A stretch of 64,000 nucleotides of DNA. Source: Darksidea phi. Lineage: Eukaryota > Ascomycota > Dothideomycetes > Pleosporales > Lentitheciaceae. The translations under genes were made by a program, and so were the position numbers. The DNA lies in assembly GCA_030770425.1 (NCBI GenBank), contig JASJFT010000041.1, positions 225,594 to 289,593 of the forward strand, written 5' to 3'. Each line of letters begins with the position of its first letter. Positions within the stretch are counted from its first letter, which is position 1. The notes below the pieces were generated by a model. That model was not told the DNA's origin, made no database searches, and saw only the letters and a list, made by a program, of their open reading frames with translations. Positions 35,395 to 46,234 of the stretch are shown here, piece after piece.

Positions 35395-35420
35395 CCGGTC
35401 GGCCGCGAGCTCCTTACACT

Positions 35421-36941
35421 ATGCCCCCATGGGGAAGACCGCCAGGGGGACGAGATGTGGGGAGATACATGGAGGAGGTGGAAGATGTGTACAGATTTCA
35501 AGAGGTGGATAGCGAAGACGAAAAGCATGGCGTTCAATTAGATCCGGGTTATCAAAGGGATCCCAGCAGTAGACAGAATTTCAATCCGGACGAGCTTTAT
35601 TTCAATGACATGGATATACGAGCATGGGAACGGAGAACAGCAGATTTGGACGCACTAGCCTACGGGGATGACTACGGCTACTACGAGGACGAAGGCTATT
35701 ACGAAGACACGGGTGATGTGACCATGTCTATCGCCGAATACGAAGACCTTCTCTTTCAACGCGTATTAGACAAGATTCGATTAGCCAGAGCAACCGGCGA
35801 CCCTGATGTACAACTCACGCCAGAAGAACTCGAAGTTTATCAGGCAAGGCTTTTGGGGGCGAGAGCGCCTGCAGCGCGCCCGCAAGCTGCGACACCCAAG
35901 CACGCAAGCGCACCTGACATCAGCAGTAGTACGAGCACTGCGGTGGCCTCCACCCCAAGTAATGCTGGCGCGTCTGGATCTGGCAGCATACGACCAAAGA
36001 AAAGTAGCCGACGAACATCCATATTTGGGAGTCGGCGCCAAAAAGAAAAGGACAAATCAAGCACCAGGACTCGCGCCCCCTCGATGTCCTCTGATGCAAG
36101 CAACCAACAACTCCCGCCCGGTTTTGTAGTGCCAGGTCCCAACGGACAGCCGGCGTATACTCCCATCAACGCATATCATGGCCGCATGGCGCAGGACGGG
36201 CGTGTTCGCGCTGCTGGTCCGCTCCCGCGACCAAGCTCTCGGTCTGCTTCCACTAGTAATGACAAGCTTACCGCAGCAAGAGTTACGCAACCTGGTGATG
36301 CTACCAGAGCCTTTCGGCAGGCGCCAACACCTCCTCGCATAAGTCCACCTCGGGACATACCTGGCGCGTTCCCATCTGGTTCCCCTCGAAGCTATCGAGC
36401 AGCTACACCGCCGCATTTTTCCCGCCCAGCTTCATCGTCCTCACGTCAGTCAACACAGGACATTGATCCGCGGTATCCCTCCAATGGCCGTCCGCCCTCG
36501 TCCTCTATCCAACAGGCAACGAAACTTGTCCCTCTTGCCGTTCCCGAATATAAGCACCACACTGCAGAGCCTTTTCAATATCAAGTAGCCGGTCAACTCG
36601 CCATGCCTCAGTCTCAGCCTCAATATAGTCGGAGGGTCGTCTCCGGGCCTGCTGACGGCAACTACACGTCGATGCCGCGCCGCGTTCCGGTTCCGGTCCA
36701 GCGCGCGACCGGCGTCAATGGTGTCCAAGGTAGTTACTCAGATCCTACGGTTTTGCAGAGGGCTGAGGTGAGTGATATGGCTGAAGGTGCAGGCGTATTG
36801 ATCGACGTTGTGCCGAGTGCTGATGATAAAAGCTACAAGGTGCAGACTAGCAAGGCTACTACCAAGGAAGGGTCGATTGGTGGAAGCGCAAAGGACAGTG
36901 AGAGACGAAAGAGAAGTTCGCGAACACGGCGGAAGAATTAA
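35421..36941 (+). CDS. Uncharacterised, largely disordered protein
   Basis: A long intronless frame of 506 residues with codon use like its neighbours. No family was recognised. The first 150 residues are acidic and aromatic (GDDYGYYEDEGYYEDTGDV), with a possible helix IAEYEDLLFQRVLDKIRLAR. The rest is Ser/Pro/Arg/Gln-rich and probably disordered: PKKSSRRTSIFGSRR, several SxSS clusters and PRPSSRSAST. The C-terminus is basic (RRKRSSRTRRKN), suggesting nuclear or phosphorylation-regulated behaviour, but that is only inference. It starts 26 bp after PRA1, on the same strand, so the two transcripts probably overlap. Confidence 0.75.
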   Translation: MPPWGRPPGGRDVGRYMEEVEDVYRFQEVDSEDEKHGVQLDPGYQRDPSSRQNFNPDELYFNDMDIRAWERRTADLDALAYGDDYGYYEDEGYYEDTGDVTMSIAEYEDLLFQRVLDKIRLARATGDPDVQLTPEELEVYQARLLGARAPAARPQAATPKHASAPDISSSTSTAVASTPSNAGASGSGSIRPKKSSRRTSIFGSRRQKEKDKSSTRTRAPSMSSDASNQQLPPGFVVPGPNGQPAYTPINAYHGRMAQDGRVRAAGPLPRPSSRSASTSNDKLTAARVTQPGDATRAFRQAPTPPRISPPRDIPGAFPSGSPRSYRAATPPHFSRPASSSSRQSTQDIDPRYPSNGRPPSSSIQQATKLVPLAVPEYKHHTAEPFQYQVAGQLAMPQSQPQYSRRVVSGPADGNYTSMPRRVPVPVQRATGVNGVQGSYSDPTVLQRAEVSDMAEGAGVLIDVVPSADDKSYKVQTSKATTKEGSIGGSAKDSERRKRSSRTRRKN

Positions 36942-37509
36942 GCGTTTTCGTAGTTTGAGATGTCCGCTCTGTCTGTTCCTCCGCCCATGTTTCTAGTATC
37001 TATGTCATTTTGGTGCGTTTTCTTTCTGTTAAGGTTCTGTATTCTTTTTTGCAATATCTTATTTAATGTTAGGTTGGCCTTGGTGTGCGGCATTCCTCGG
37101 AATACATTGGCGCATTGCCTGCGACCTAAGTCGTAGATTAGGTGGTGTTTGTCTTTGGCAATGCAACTCTCCGAATACAAACATTTGTCGATGATATAAG
37201 TCTCCCCAATCAATGATTGGACTCCTATTCGAGTGCAAGTACCCTGTAGGATGATTATAGAGAGTAGGGGTCGAGGAAACATACATATGTAGTGCGACGC
37301 CTCTATGTGCCTGGAACTTTCACGTGCTTGACAGCTACCAAGCCACAATGGCTGAATCCACTGACGTCACACTCCAACGCGCAAGGTCTTTCGATCGCAC
37401 TTCGCGTTCTTTGGACGCCGCAACTCCTCCCTGATCTAAACATCTTCCCGGCGCCCTAAATCCCCTACCTATCTCTTTCTATAGTTTAGCCCTCACCACA
37501 CCATCCACC
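36942..37509. other. Intergenic region before the small J-protein gene
   Basis: The plus-strand stretch 37420-37509 is C/T-rich, as in a fungal core promoter. No other feature was recognised. Confidence 0.4.
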
Positions 37510-38360
37510 ATGTCTGGTTAGTACCATGCAAGCATCCGTTAAAGATCCTTAGTCTGACAAGTAACAGCTCCAGATTACTGTAGGCTTCTATGTGCTTTAA
37601 CAGCTGTATAAACGCTAATAAAACTCTTTAGATAAAGTCCTCGAGATCGACTCTAAAGCGACTCAGCAACAGATCCGCGATGCCTACAAGAAGTACGTCA
37701 CGCCTACCCACCCATCATCCTTGCAACGCTCTAACCTCCCCCAGAGCAGCCCTAAAACATCACCCCGACCGCGTCCCCTCCGACTCGCCTGAGCGCGCTA
37801 CCCGTACCAAGAAATTCCAAGCGGTAAACGACGCCTACTATACACTATCCGATCCTGTACGCCGTCGCGATTACGACTCCGCCCGCAGTTACTCTAGCTT
37901 CACGGGGACAACTGCCACTCCCGATAGCGAATTCGAAGAAGAAATCCCGCATGCCAACGCCAGCGGCGGAGGGTTTGGCTTTCCCTGGTCCGCCTTCGGT
38001 TTCGGTAGCGCGCCAGCTGGTAACACCGAAGAATCGCACAACCGCTTCTCCTCTGAGCAATTTGGCAGTGTGTTTGAAGAGATGCTACGCGAGGAGGGTA
38101 TGGCAGAGGGCGAGGAAGCTACACCCACAGGCAAGTTTTGGAGTATTGTGGGCGGGCTGAGTGGAGGGGCGATGGGTTTCATAGTGGCGAACTTCCCTGG
38201 AATGGTTGCGGGGGCTGTCGCCGGGAACAGGTTGGGGGCTGTGAGAGATGCCAGGGGAAAGAGCGTGTATTCAGTATTTCAGGAGTTGCCGCAGGCGGAT
38301 AAGGCGAGGATGTTGACTGATCTTGCCGCGAAGGTCTTTGCGCATGCGGTTGGGTCGTAG
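37510..38360 (+). CDS. Small J-domain (DnaJ/Caj1-like) protein with tiny 5' exons
   Basis: Exons 37510-37516 (7 nt), 37568-37579 (12 nt), 37632-37692 and 37745-38360 join to 231 residues. The four parts rebuild a classic J domain, MSAPDYYKVLEIDSKATQQQ through RDAYKKAALKHHPDRV with HPD at 33-35. Splice sites are GTTAGT...CAG, GTAGGC...TAG and GTACGT...CAG. The C-terminal part, SIVGGLSGGAMGFIVANFPG followed by MVAGAVAGNRLGAVRD, is a Gly-rich hydrophobic segment seen in a fungal group of J-proteins of unknown place. It should act as an Hsp70 cochaperone. A 12-nt internal exon is unusual; without it the domain start would lack PDY. Confidence 0.88.
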
Positions 38361-38820
38361 AGGATTTGACGAGTCTCGTTGATAGTATGTGGGTTTTCTG
38401 GGCTTCAGTTCATGTGCTTCGGAATTATGATTGGGTATGGCAATGGCATGTATGATGCGGGCGCATTGGCTTGGACGGATGCTCGGGGCCAATGTAATGA
38501 TATCCTCTTGAGTTCTGGTTTCCTTCATAGTCCATTTGTAGGCTTAAATAGAACCGACAGATATACGACATCTTTGAAAAGTTCCTAAACATATCATCCT
38601 ATATCTTCTTCCGAGTCTCGAGTATGACCTGACACATGTAGCATTAATTCTCCAGATTTCATTCGCTACGCATAACCTTATGCCCAAGTGTACAACCAGT
38701 GCTATGTATGACAGTCATGCTCCGTCTAAAAAGAAAGTTTACAACCGGTACATGCCGGATTCGAACCACTCGCCCATCCTATGTATGCTCGTATAGGTCA
38801 CGGTATAAATAAAAAATTAA

Positions 38821-38933
38821 GCGCAAAAGGAAAGTGTCCTAGGCCGGGAGGCTTTGAACGATGGGGCATCTGTAACATCGCTACTTTCCTAACGAATTTA
38901 GATAGTTTTAATTATATATACTGTGGGTATTAT
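38821..38933 (+). repeat. Diverged repeat pair, unit 1
   Basis: Blocks CAAAAGGAAAG, GCTTTGAA, ACGATGGGG, GCTACTTTCCT and TTAATTATATATACTGT occur in the same order here and at 39396-39502, with substitutions and small indels between them. This is probably an old duplicated transposon fragment. Confidence 0.65.
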
Positions 38934-39395
38934 GGACTCAGGCTTGGCCTGCGCCTATCTTACACAAAGAACACGAAGCGAAAACCCTTCTTTCTCCCTT
39001 ACAGATATCAATACTATTATTAACGCGCGTTGCAGTTCCACTCCGAGGCCAGTCCATTACAGTGGGTAAAAAGGGCAGTGCGGTTTCGATAATAGGGAGT
39101 AATTATATGTTATGGTTGTTTGCGGGTACAATACATGGTGCGACTCCCTTTAGAGATGGCGTTGGTATAGGTTGCATGGGCCGCAAGCATTCGATCTTCT
39201 TAAATGTAAACAGATGGCTAGTTGTAAGTTACCGCATGCCAAGAACCTAAAGAAAAATGTAGTCTAAAATACAAAAATAAAATTGCATGCAGTCCTTCAG
39301 TTTTGAACCACACGCGTTTCCCTTAGCTTCTTATCTTGTTCTTTTTTTTATTGAAGACAGCATTATCTGCAAAGGAGGATGACGCTTCTTAAGCT

Positions 39396-39502
39396 TCAAA
39401 AGGAAAGAATTCGCCGCCGTGAAGCTTTGAACAGTTTAAACGATGGGGAGTTCGCAGCTACTTTCCTGACAATTTTTTCGTGTTCTTAATTATATATACT
39501 GT
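39396..39502 (+). repeat. Diverged repeat pair, unit 2
   Basis: Partner of 38821-38933, about 575 bp downstream and in direct orientation. Confidence 0.65.
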
Positions 39503-40184
39503 ATGCAATTGATTCGAAACAGATCACATCGAATAGGTGCGTTGCAGCTTAGTAGGGATGATGAAAGCCACAAACAGCGGTAACAGTAAATCAAGCTGAA
39601 AAGGGCCGTTACAGTTCTATGTCACTGCACTATACTACTGTCTGCGTTCAAAATCGCATTCAACCATGACATGTTCTCATTCACTACTACACCCCCCTAC
39701 ATATTCACGTGTCTAAGCACCTACAAGAATGAGCGAATGGATTAGACGCAGACAGCAAACCTCCCATGGGAGAAAGTAGTGCTAGAGGTGTGCATGTCTA
39801 CTGGTGCTGTATATGTAGAAAGCTTGCATAGTTTCTATAACTAGGATGAGCGAAGATTAGAGCGGACTGCATTGGATTTACTCTAGGTTACTCTAGCTTG
39901 TTCGCATATAGAGTTAGAGATTCAAGCAGCTTTAAGATAGGTGATACTAGATATTATTGCTTCTCGTACCCCCAGCCCTACCTCGCGTCATATACACAGT
40001 AACGTTGTTGTCTAACCACATTGATAGCCTCTTAGATCGCTTTTACGTTGGACTCTCAATTCTAATCTACCTTTTTAGTATCATTTTGTAAACGGGAAAA
40101 CCCCCTAAGTCTAGTAGGGGCCCTTTGGGGCATCGCTTGGTGACCCGCCCTACGCCAGCCTGGGGAGCAGTATCATGATAAATG

Positions 40185-41945
40185 CTATCGTACCAGTCCA
40201 TGACTCCCGTGTGGTACGTTTTCCTTGCTTTGAAGGGGCTCCGGGAATTCATGCGACTTGAACGACTCGGCCGACTTACTCTCTAGCGGATCAATCGGCT
40301 TCGCGCCCATCTCAACTAAGGCCCTGGCCACTTCTGATCGCCGGCTGTCAAAGCCATGAGCACAAGAGCCGTATCCTCTAGCATTTCAATATTATTGATA
40401 TCTAGGCCTGATGTGACAACGAAGCCGATCAAGCCCACATTACCGTGAACACACGCGGCTACGATTAGATCGCACAATGGCACATTCTTTTGGACCAGTA
40501 TCTCTACGGTATTGAGCGACTCTTCAATCACGGCGCACATCTACGCACAATGACGTGGCGTTGCGTGTTCAGTCGCGACACGCAGCACACTGGCCCAGGT
40601 CTGCGCCTCTAGGTGGACCCCTTGCTCATCTAATAAGCGTGCCATAACAATGTCACCCCTCCTAGCGACCGCTCGTATCGTGAGTGGTTCCCGATCCGCG
40701 CTCTTCGCGAACAGGTAGCGGAGGATGTGCTGATGGCCGTAGAAGGCTACATGTTGAACCATCCAGTGATGGTAATCGTTCGTTCGTTCGAGGACATTGA
40801 ATACCTGAAGCCCTTCCACCAAGCACTTCACTATAGCGAGATGGCCGTGGTAGCGGGCATCGTGCAATGCATCGCCGGGGTACGTCTCTTGTATTATTGA
40901 TGAGTCGCAGTTGCGGAGGAGATAAAGGGGCGACTTCAGTGCAGTCGTTGTTAGTAGCTTGCATGATGCATTTTTTCATTAGGGCTGTATGAGGGTTGAG
41001 ACCGTATTTTAGTGTCAAGATTGTGCGCAGCATGTCAGCATTCGGGCATTCCGCTACTACTTCTATTACAGAGTGGTTCTCGTCGTTCATGTCGACGATG
41101 TCATTGATTAGGAGGTGACCGACGAGGTTAGTTTGGCCACCCTTCACGCACGCATCTAGGATCGTGCCGAAGATGGAGCTCTTCCTGCGAACAAGGGCAG
41201 ATACATCCAGGTCCTGGGAGGTCGTGTGTCTGCTTAATACAATACTGGCTAAGACAACATTGATATCGAGCGTTCCAGTCTGGATCGAGATCTCTGAGCC
41301 TGGAATGACTAGTTCGATAAGCTGTTCAATTGATCTATATAGACGTTCCGGGAAGCTGTGACCACATCCAAGTACAATTCTTGTAGCGATTTTGCGTAAT
41401 CGATGGCCAACCACTCATTTTCGTCCGCCAATCCCATAAGCGCGTATACTTTGCCTCGAGGATCTTGGCAGTCATTACCGCTGTATTGCTCCAGCAACAT
41501 CTCCAGCTTGTACCCGTACCTCTGCACTCCCCCAAAAAGCCAAATCGCGTTAAGGAGGACATTTAATCTTGCCAGCTCTTTCTTATGGGCCCGAACAACT
41601 TCACGCATGTCGGTCCATGAAACATACATTTCCATCACACATGAGGCGGATGTTGCGACATAGCTTTACTTCCTGTATAATCCATAACGTGTAAAACATG
41701 TGCGATGTAGCAAGATGGCTAGTGGTTCTGGGCGCAAGGTGTCATTGAAATCTCGACCTGCTTCGTAACAAGCTCCGGCCTCATGGCCTAGCTACACCGC
41801 CATAGACGACGCGTAACTGTATATGTAGGACATAAGCTGCACTTGGTGGTTTCGCGCGTGCAAGCTAGATTGATCGATCGAGATTCCATTAATCCACAAA
41901 TATGTGTCTTCGCTGGACTCTTGTAGGAAGAGAAAGACTTCCACA
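40185..41945 (-). pseudogene. Decayed HET-domain/ankyrin-repeat gene
   Basis: Minus-strand fragments follow the order of a HET-ankyrin protein. The HET core reads SEDTYLWINGISIDQSSL and NHQVQLMSYIYSYAS, then a TAG at 41792-41794 where the family has Trp (WLG). A later HET block, GNDCQDPRGKVYALMGLADE, lies in another frame (41309-41638). Ankyrin-like helices follow in a further frame (40870-41414) and again after a shift near 40940 (DALHDARYHGHLAIVKCLVE). A TAG at 40541-40543 interrupts ankyrin units, and one more shift near 40345 leads to VARALVEMGAKPIDPLESKS. At least four frameshifts and two stops mean it is dead. HET proteins trigger heterokaryon incompatibility. Confidence 0.82.
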
Positions 41946-42259
41946 GCTTTGGGAATGTCCGTTACAGGTTGCACATAGATGTGCTTTCCGAAACCGTATT
42001 GTATCATCCAGGTCATTGCGGCCCATGATATAATAGATGTAAGGATCTAGCTTAGTTTAGATCATGTTGAGGCTTTGTAGAGCTGCAAACATACGTATAC
42101 TAGAATCATGAGGTAGTCGTCCCACCAGAAGCCCGCCTTGGATAACCTTGGACAGTAAAGTCGTAGAACTAAAGCAATCGTCGCCAGAGCCCATGTGGTA
42201 GCCACCGAACCGATGATTCGAGGTTGCTCATTGGCTATGTCTGGAGGAAGACCCGCCAT
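41946..42259 (-). pseudogene. 5' fragment of a rhodopsin-like (SAT4-family) membrane protein fused to the HET relic
   Basis: From the ATG at 42259 a first exon (42259-42101) encodes IGSVATTWALATIALVLRLY and GFWWDDYLMIL, the first helices and WWDDY motif of the fungal rhodopsin-like/SAT4 family. A 54-bp intron with GT-AG ends (42100-42047) leads to ILTSIISWAAMTWMIQYGFG and KHIYVQPVTDIPKAVEVFLF, matching the next part of that family. Around 41945 the sequence turns, without a frame break, into the HET core of the neighbouring relic. The combined frame is open to 41792, about 137 residues. Only two to three of the usual seven helices remain, so it is a truncated gene. Confidence 0.7.
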
Positions 42260-43106
42260 TTTGTAGAGGTAATACTAGGTACCAAACCGTGCCGCGCAAT
42301 TAGAAATGATTGAGAAGAGAAGATTTGAGGAAGTACGCCGGTATGATGAAGATCGGCCTTGTGATATCGTACATGGCTAAAGGTGGCACGGCATCGCGAA
42401 GCTTGATATTTCCGGTGGTGTTCATGGGAGGGCGGACATAGTATGTATTGGGTCGTATGTATGGCCAAGGCAGCTCTTGTCTGACTCTTACGTGAGCTGT
42501 ACCCCTGGGGTTTTATGCAACCTGCCGCAACTATGCAGAAGCCGGTTAAAATGTGAGTCCAACAAGGACTAGACCTAGGGATGGTGGGGGTCAAGATACA
42601 TTCATCTATATCTACCTTCGGTACGTGCAAGCCTCGTATGCCTCCTCGGTTCGACCTCGGGAGCCAGGGAAGTGAGCCCTACCAACACTATGGTCACTAG
42701 TCTCCCTCTCAATGCAGAAGTAAAGCCATCTTTTGGCGGACGTTCGTGAACAGGCGCATTTGTGGCGTAGAGCGAGCTTGAAGCGAAGGTAATAATAGAC
42801 ATGTGATTGCGGTGCACCCAATTCCGATGGATAGTGACCGATGCATAAAGAGACAGGCATAGATGGTAGGCTGAACTTGTCAATCCTTCACAAGCTTGAT
42901 CCTTCACAAATAGATCCTTCACAAGCTTGGCAGCATAAGGAAGGCGCAGCTTTTAAAGATATCCAACAAGGCACCTGCAAGAATGGCGATCAAATCTCGC
43001 TCAACGGTCTTTTTTTCCCGTCCTTTGCCGACCTTTTTGAGCCTCGTTTTGGTGTTCTTCCTCCTCATCGCACCCTCATCTCAGTCTCTTCTACGAAAAA
43101 GAAAAA
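42260..43106. other. Intergenic region with short tandem repeat
   Basis: No gene is supported. At 42883-42929 a unit close to ATCCTTCACAAGCTTG occurs three times in tandem, the middle one altered. The C/T-rich segment 43040-43100 is likely the promoter/5' UTR of the hydrolase gene. Confidence 0.5.
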
Positions 43107-43952
43107 ATGTCCAACCCAATCATTGTCCTCGTGCCAGGGGCATTGCATCAGCCGGCTCACTACGGTGCCTTGATTGGACTTCTGGAGAGCGCCAGTTATA
43201 AGGTCGTCGCCGAGAAACTTCCTAGTGTTGGCTCCTCGACGCCCACCCAACAATCCGTTGCAAACGATGCAGCTTTCATCGAGAAGCAGCTTCTGGGACC
43301 GCTCGTCGATCAGGGCGAAGACATTCTATTGCTGATGCACTCTTACGGTGGCTGCCCCGGTGCGGCCGCCGCCAAGGGCTACAGCAAGAAGGAGAGGACG
43401 GCGGCTGGCAAGAAGGGAGGTATCATCGGCTTAGTGTTCATGGTCGCCTACGTGGCCAATGAGGGCGACTCGCTGAAAAGCAAGCTCCCTAACCAGGAGT
43501 ACGGCCGTTGGGTCGTCTGGGATGTAAGTGCATACACTTATCTACCCCGCATTCACTTCCAAGGAGAAGGCATACAGCAGATGCGCTAACGCCCGCCGCA
43601 GAAGGATACGTCGCAGGTCAACATCTCCGACCCTAAGGATGTCTTCTACAACGATGTCAATGACGAAGTGGCCAAAGTCGCCATCTCGCAACTCAAGCTT
43701 CAGGCCGAGCCGGCTCTGTCATCTCCGAGCGGCCCACCTGCCTGGCCGGACTCTGTCTACGATGGAAAGAGGGCTTACATTCAGGCCGCGTTGGACAACA
43801 CGCTCCCGTTCATGGCTCAAGATGCTATGGTCACATATTCTGGGGTAGAGTGGGACATCATGAAGTTGAACACTGGACATAGCCCCTTCTTGAGCCAGCC
43901 GAAAGCTGTCGCTGACTTCGTTGTTGACCGCCTGAAGGCGTATGACTACTGA
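43107..43952 (+). CDS. Alpha/beta hydrolase family protein
   Basis: Exons 43107-43523 and 43602-43952 (78-bp intron) encode 255 residues. The start MSNPIIVLVPGALHQPAHYG has the oxyanion-hole region PGA. LLLMHSYGGCPGA carries the nucleophile elbow with Ser79, and NTGHSPFLSQP near the C-terminus provides the catalytic His at about 232. This belongs to the salicylate-esterase/AB_hydrolase-like group common in fungal accessory genomes. The substrate is unknown; small esters or lactones are usual for relatives. The gene stands alone between a HET relic and a repeat island, so horizontal or accessory origin is possible but not shown. Confidence 0.88.
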
Positions 43953-44263
43953 GAGATGGCCACATGCAGATGAAAAGTGGGACCCAAGTCGTACTCAGTG
44001 GAACGGGCTGGGGGTCATGTAGCCTATAGTTACTCGTATAACTAAAAACTGGTTCTATTCTAGACCTTATTTGCGATGCTTCATCCAACTCTATTGTGCC
44101 ACGCTTCTATATCTTTGTCGCATCGCCACTATGTGTCCTCGACATGGACATGATAGATGTGCTCTTGTTCTCTAGGACGTGATTGTGGTACATTTTGATC
44201 GGGGATTTACCCATATTTCAATGCTCTGCCGACTCCATTTACATCAGCGAATCATATGGAATA

Positions 44264-44335
44264 TTTCATTGAGGTTATGAGACTATCGTCGTTTCAGCAA
44301 GTACTGTAGATGACCAGTCCGGCACTTCCTAGTAG
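44264..44335 (+). repeat. 72-bp direct repeat, left copy flanking the repeat island
   Basis: This is identical to 47583-47654 except for one A/G difference. The two copies bracket 3.25 kb of AT-rich, transposon-derived sequence. Confidence 0.85.
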
Positions 44336-44952
44336 CCCGCCCCCAGCTACAGACTAGGAGGGCCAAAATCATCATACATCCTCAAGTCGTTCAAAGACGG
44401 AAAACCACAGGGTGCGAAAGCCATTCAACAAAGGATTAAATTTAATGGTTGCATGCAATACAAAACAAGCCATCAGAAACCTTATTATCCATCAATGAGC
44501 GCATGTGCCTAGCTACATGGAAGTGGATGTAACAAGAAAACCCAAAGCCTTACATTGTCTCTTGATGACTGTACTGATATAGCTCAGCAGGCGAGGTCGC
44601 CTTTATTCCATGATTTAGTAGCTATCTAATAGATAGTCGATAATCCTAATATTTAGAAGGCTTTAGTATAGAGAGTATACGGAATGTAAGACTTGGCGGG
44701 ACCAAATACGGTAAAAAAGTGATTATAGAAGGTAGAATAGGTTCTTGTTACACCTACTTCTGCCGGAGGACTCCCGGATCATCATCGGCCGGGCCACGGT
44801 CACGTGCCGGGCCCTATATAGTCCTACGTCCTACTATTACGTCTCTTTCAGGATTCGTCTTATCCCTATCTAAATATAATCCTTTTACTACCTTAGTATT
44901 TTAAACCTATTTATATATATATACCTTATTTTTTTTTTTTTTTAGATTTATA

Positions 44953-45092
44953 TAGTAGGAGCGTCTTTAGAAGGTCTGTACGAAATATAGTAGGAGTTTG
45001 TATATAGTAGAGGTACTATACCTATACCTTATATACAATAATAGAGCTATAAAGCTATATATAGTACAACGAGGTAATATTTCGAATATTAA
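44953..45092 (+). repeat. Dispersed repeat, copy B (C-to-T mutated)
   Basis: Aligned with the other copies, CCGCACG reads CTGTACG, ACACAGTAG reads ATATAGTAG and GTACACAG reads GTATATAG. These are C-to-T changes, mostly in CpA, the known preference of RIP. Confidence 0.75.
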
Positions 45093-46234
45093 GGCGCTGG
45101 ACGAGAAATAATATATAATACCAAACTATAGAGCCTAGTTAGGAGACTAATAGTAGTAACGAGAAGTTGGCGTACCAATACTACTACCTATAGTATAAAA
45201 ATTACCCGCGATGATACTAGTATCCTACTTACTACATCTATCTCTTGTTCTTAGCTAGCTTCCTTACTATATCTATCTCTTATCCTTAGCCAGCTTCCTT
45301 ATATTAATACCTACTAACTATATATCTTTACCAACGATCGTTCGCCTAGTTCTTTAGTAGGAGGAACTAGGGTATAATAGGCTATTCGAGTATAGTACTC
45401 TAAACCTTTCGAATATCGCGGCGGAGCGTCCCCGGTACTATAGACGGGAGGTACTACCGATAGGGCTCTTTAATTATAATAATTATTAGTATAAAACTAA
45501 CTATACGTTGGATATATTCGAGGGAATAAGTAGTAATAGAATTCTCGTATAGCTATTAGTAGTTACCTATAATATATTCCTATCCGAGGCCCTATATAAC
45601 GAGGATAGGCGTTTCGTCGAGAGGTAGCTATTCCGTCTACGTAGGCTAGAGAATAGGCTTGTACAGGGAAGACTGTTAAGGAAGGAGAAATCGGCCTTCT
45701 TAGTAGGCTATCGAGGAAACCAATACCTGATATAGAAGATAGAGCTAGTATCTATAGTAGATACGATACAAACGATAGCGTAGGGGATTAAATACGAAGG
45801 AACCGGTAGGGATAGGTAGAACGGAGGACGACAGGGATACCTAGCTGGGGAGGCTTACTATCGTTGTTACTACCCGTACCGAGATATATTATTAGTTAAG
45901 CAGCGCGAGGGTCTAGAGGGCTAGGTACGGGTATATAGGTTATTAGCGCGTTTAACTATCTGTATATATTATTAGTAAATTAGGAGCTGTTATTATCGTA
46001 TAGTTGCTGCCTGTGCTATTGCGTGAGATATCGAAATATTAAAACATAATAAGGTGATTAGAATCACGAAAACAGGGCCGGCCCGGGAGCCAACGTGACG
46101 TTATGCCGGGTAGTGGCCTAAGCTCCTGGGGGAGGGGTTATATACCTTATATATAAGTATCGAATAAATAGTAGCTATTATATTATTAAACTGGTAGAAT
46201 AAATGCATTCTGAGTACATGGTAGTCGTGGTACT

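Larger units (their letters stand above)
38361..40184. other. Gene-free, repeat-bearing region
   Basis: No gene is supported. The region holds a pair of diverged repeats (listed separately) and AT-rich sequence. A single tRNA T-loop-like string on the minus strand near 38756 lacks a pairing stem. Confidence 0.5.

Noticed and set aside
38740..38800. tRNA-like string GGTTCGAATCC on the minus strand near 38756
   Set aside because: The T-stem does not pair and no acceptor, D or anticodon arms can be folded around it.
42235..42922. Overlapping minus-strand frames upstream of the SAT4 fragment
   Set aside because: No domain, no consistent splicing and heavy overlap between frames.
44719..46060. 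Possible transposase or retrotransposon gene in the AT-rich island
   Set aside because: No conserved catalytic motif could be read in any frame; only non-coding similarity to other repeats is supported.
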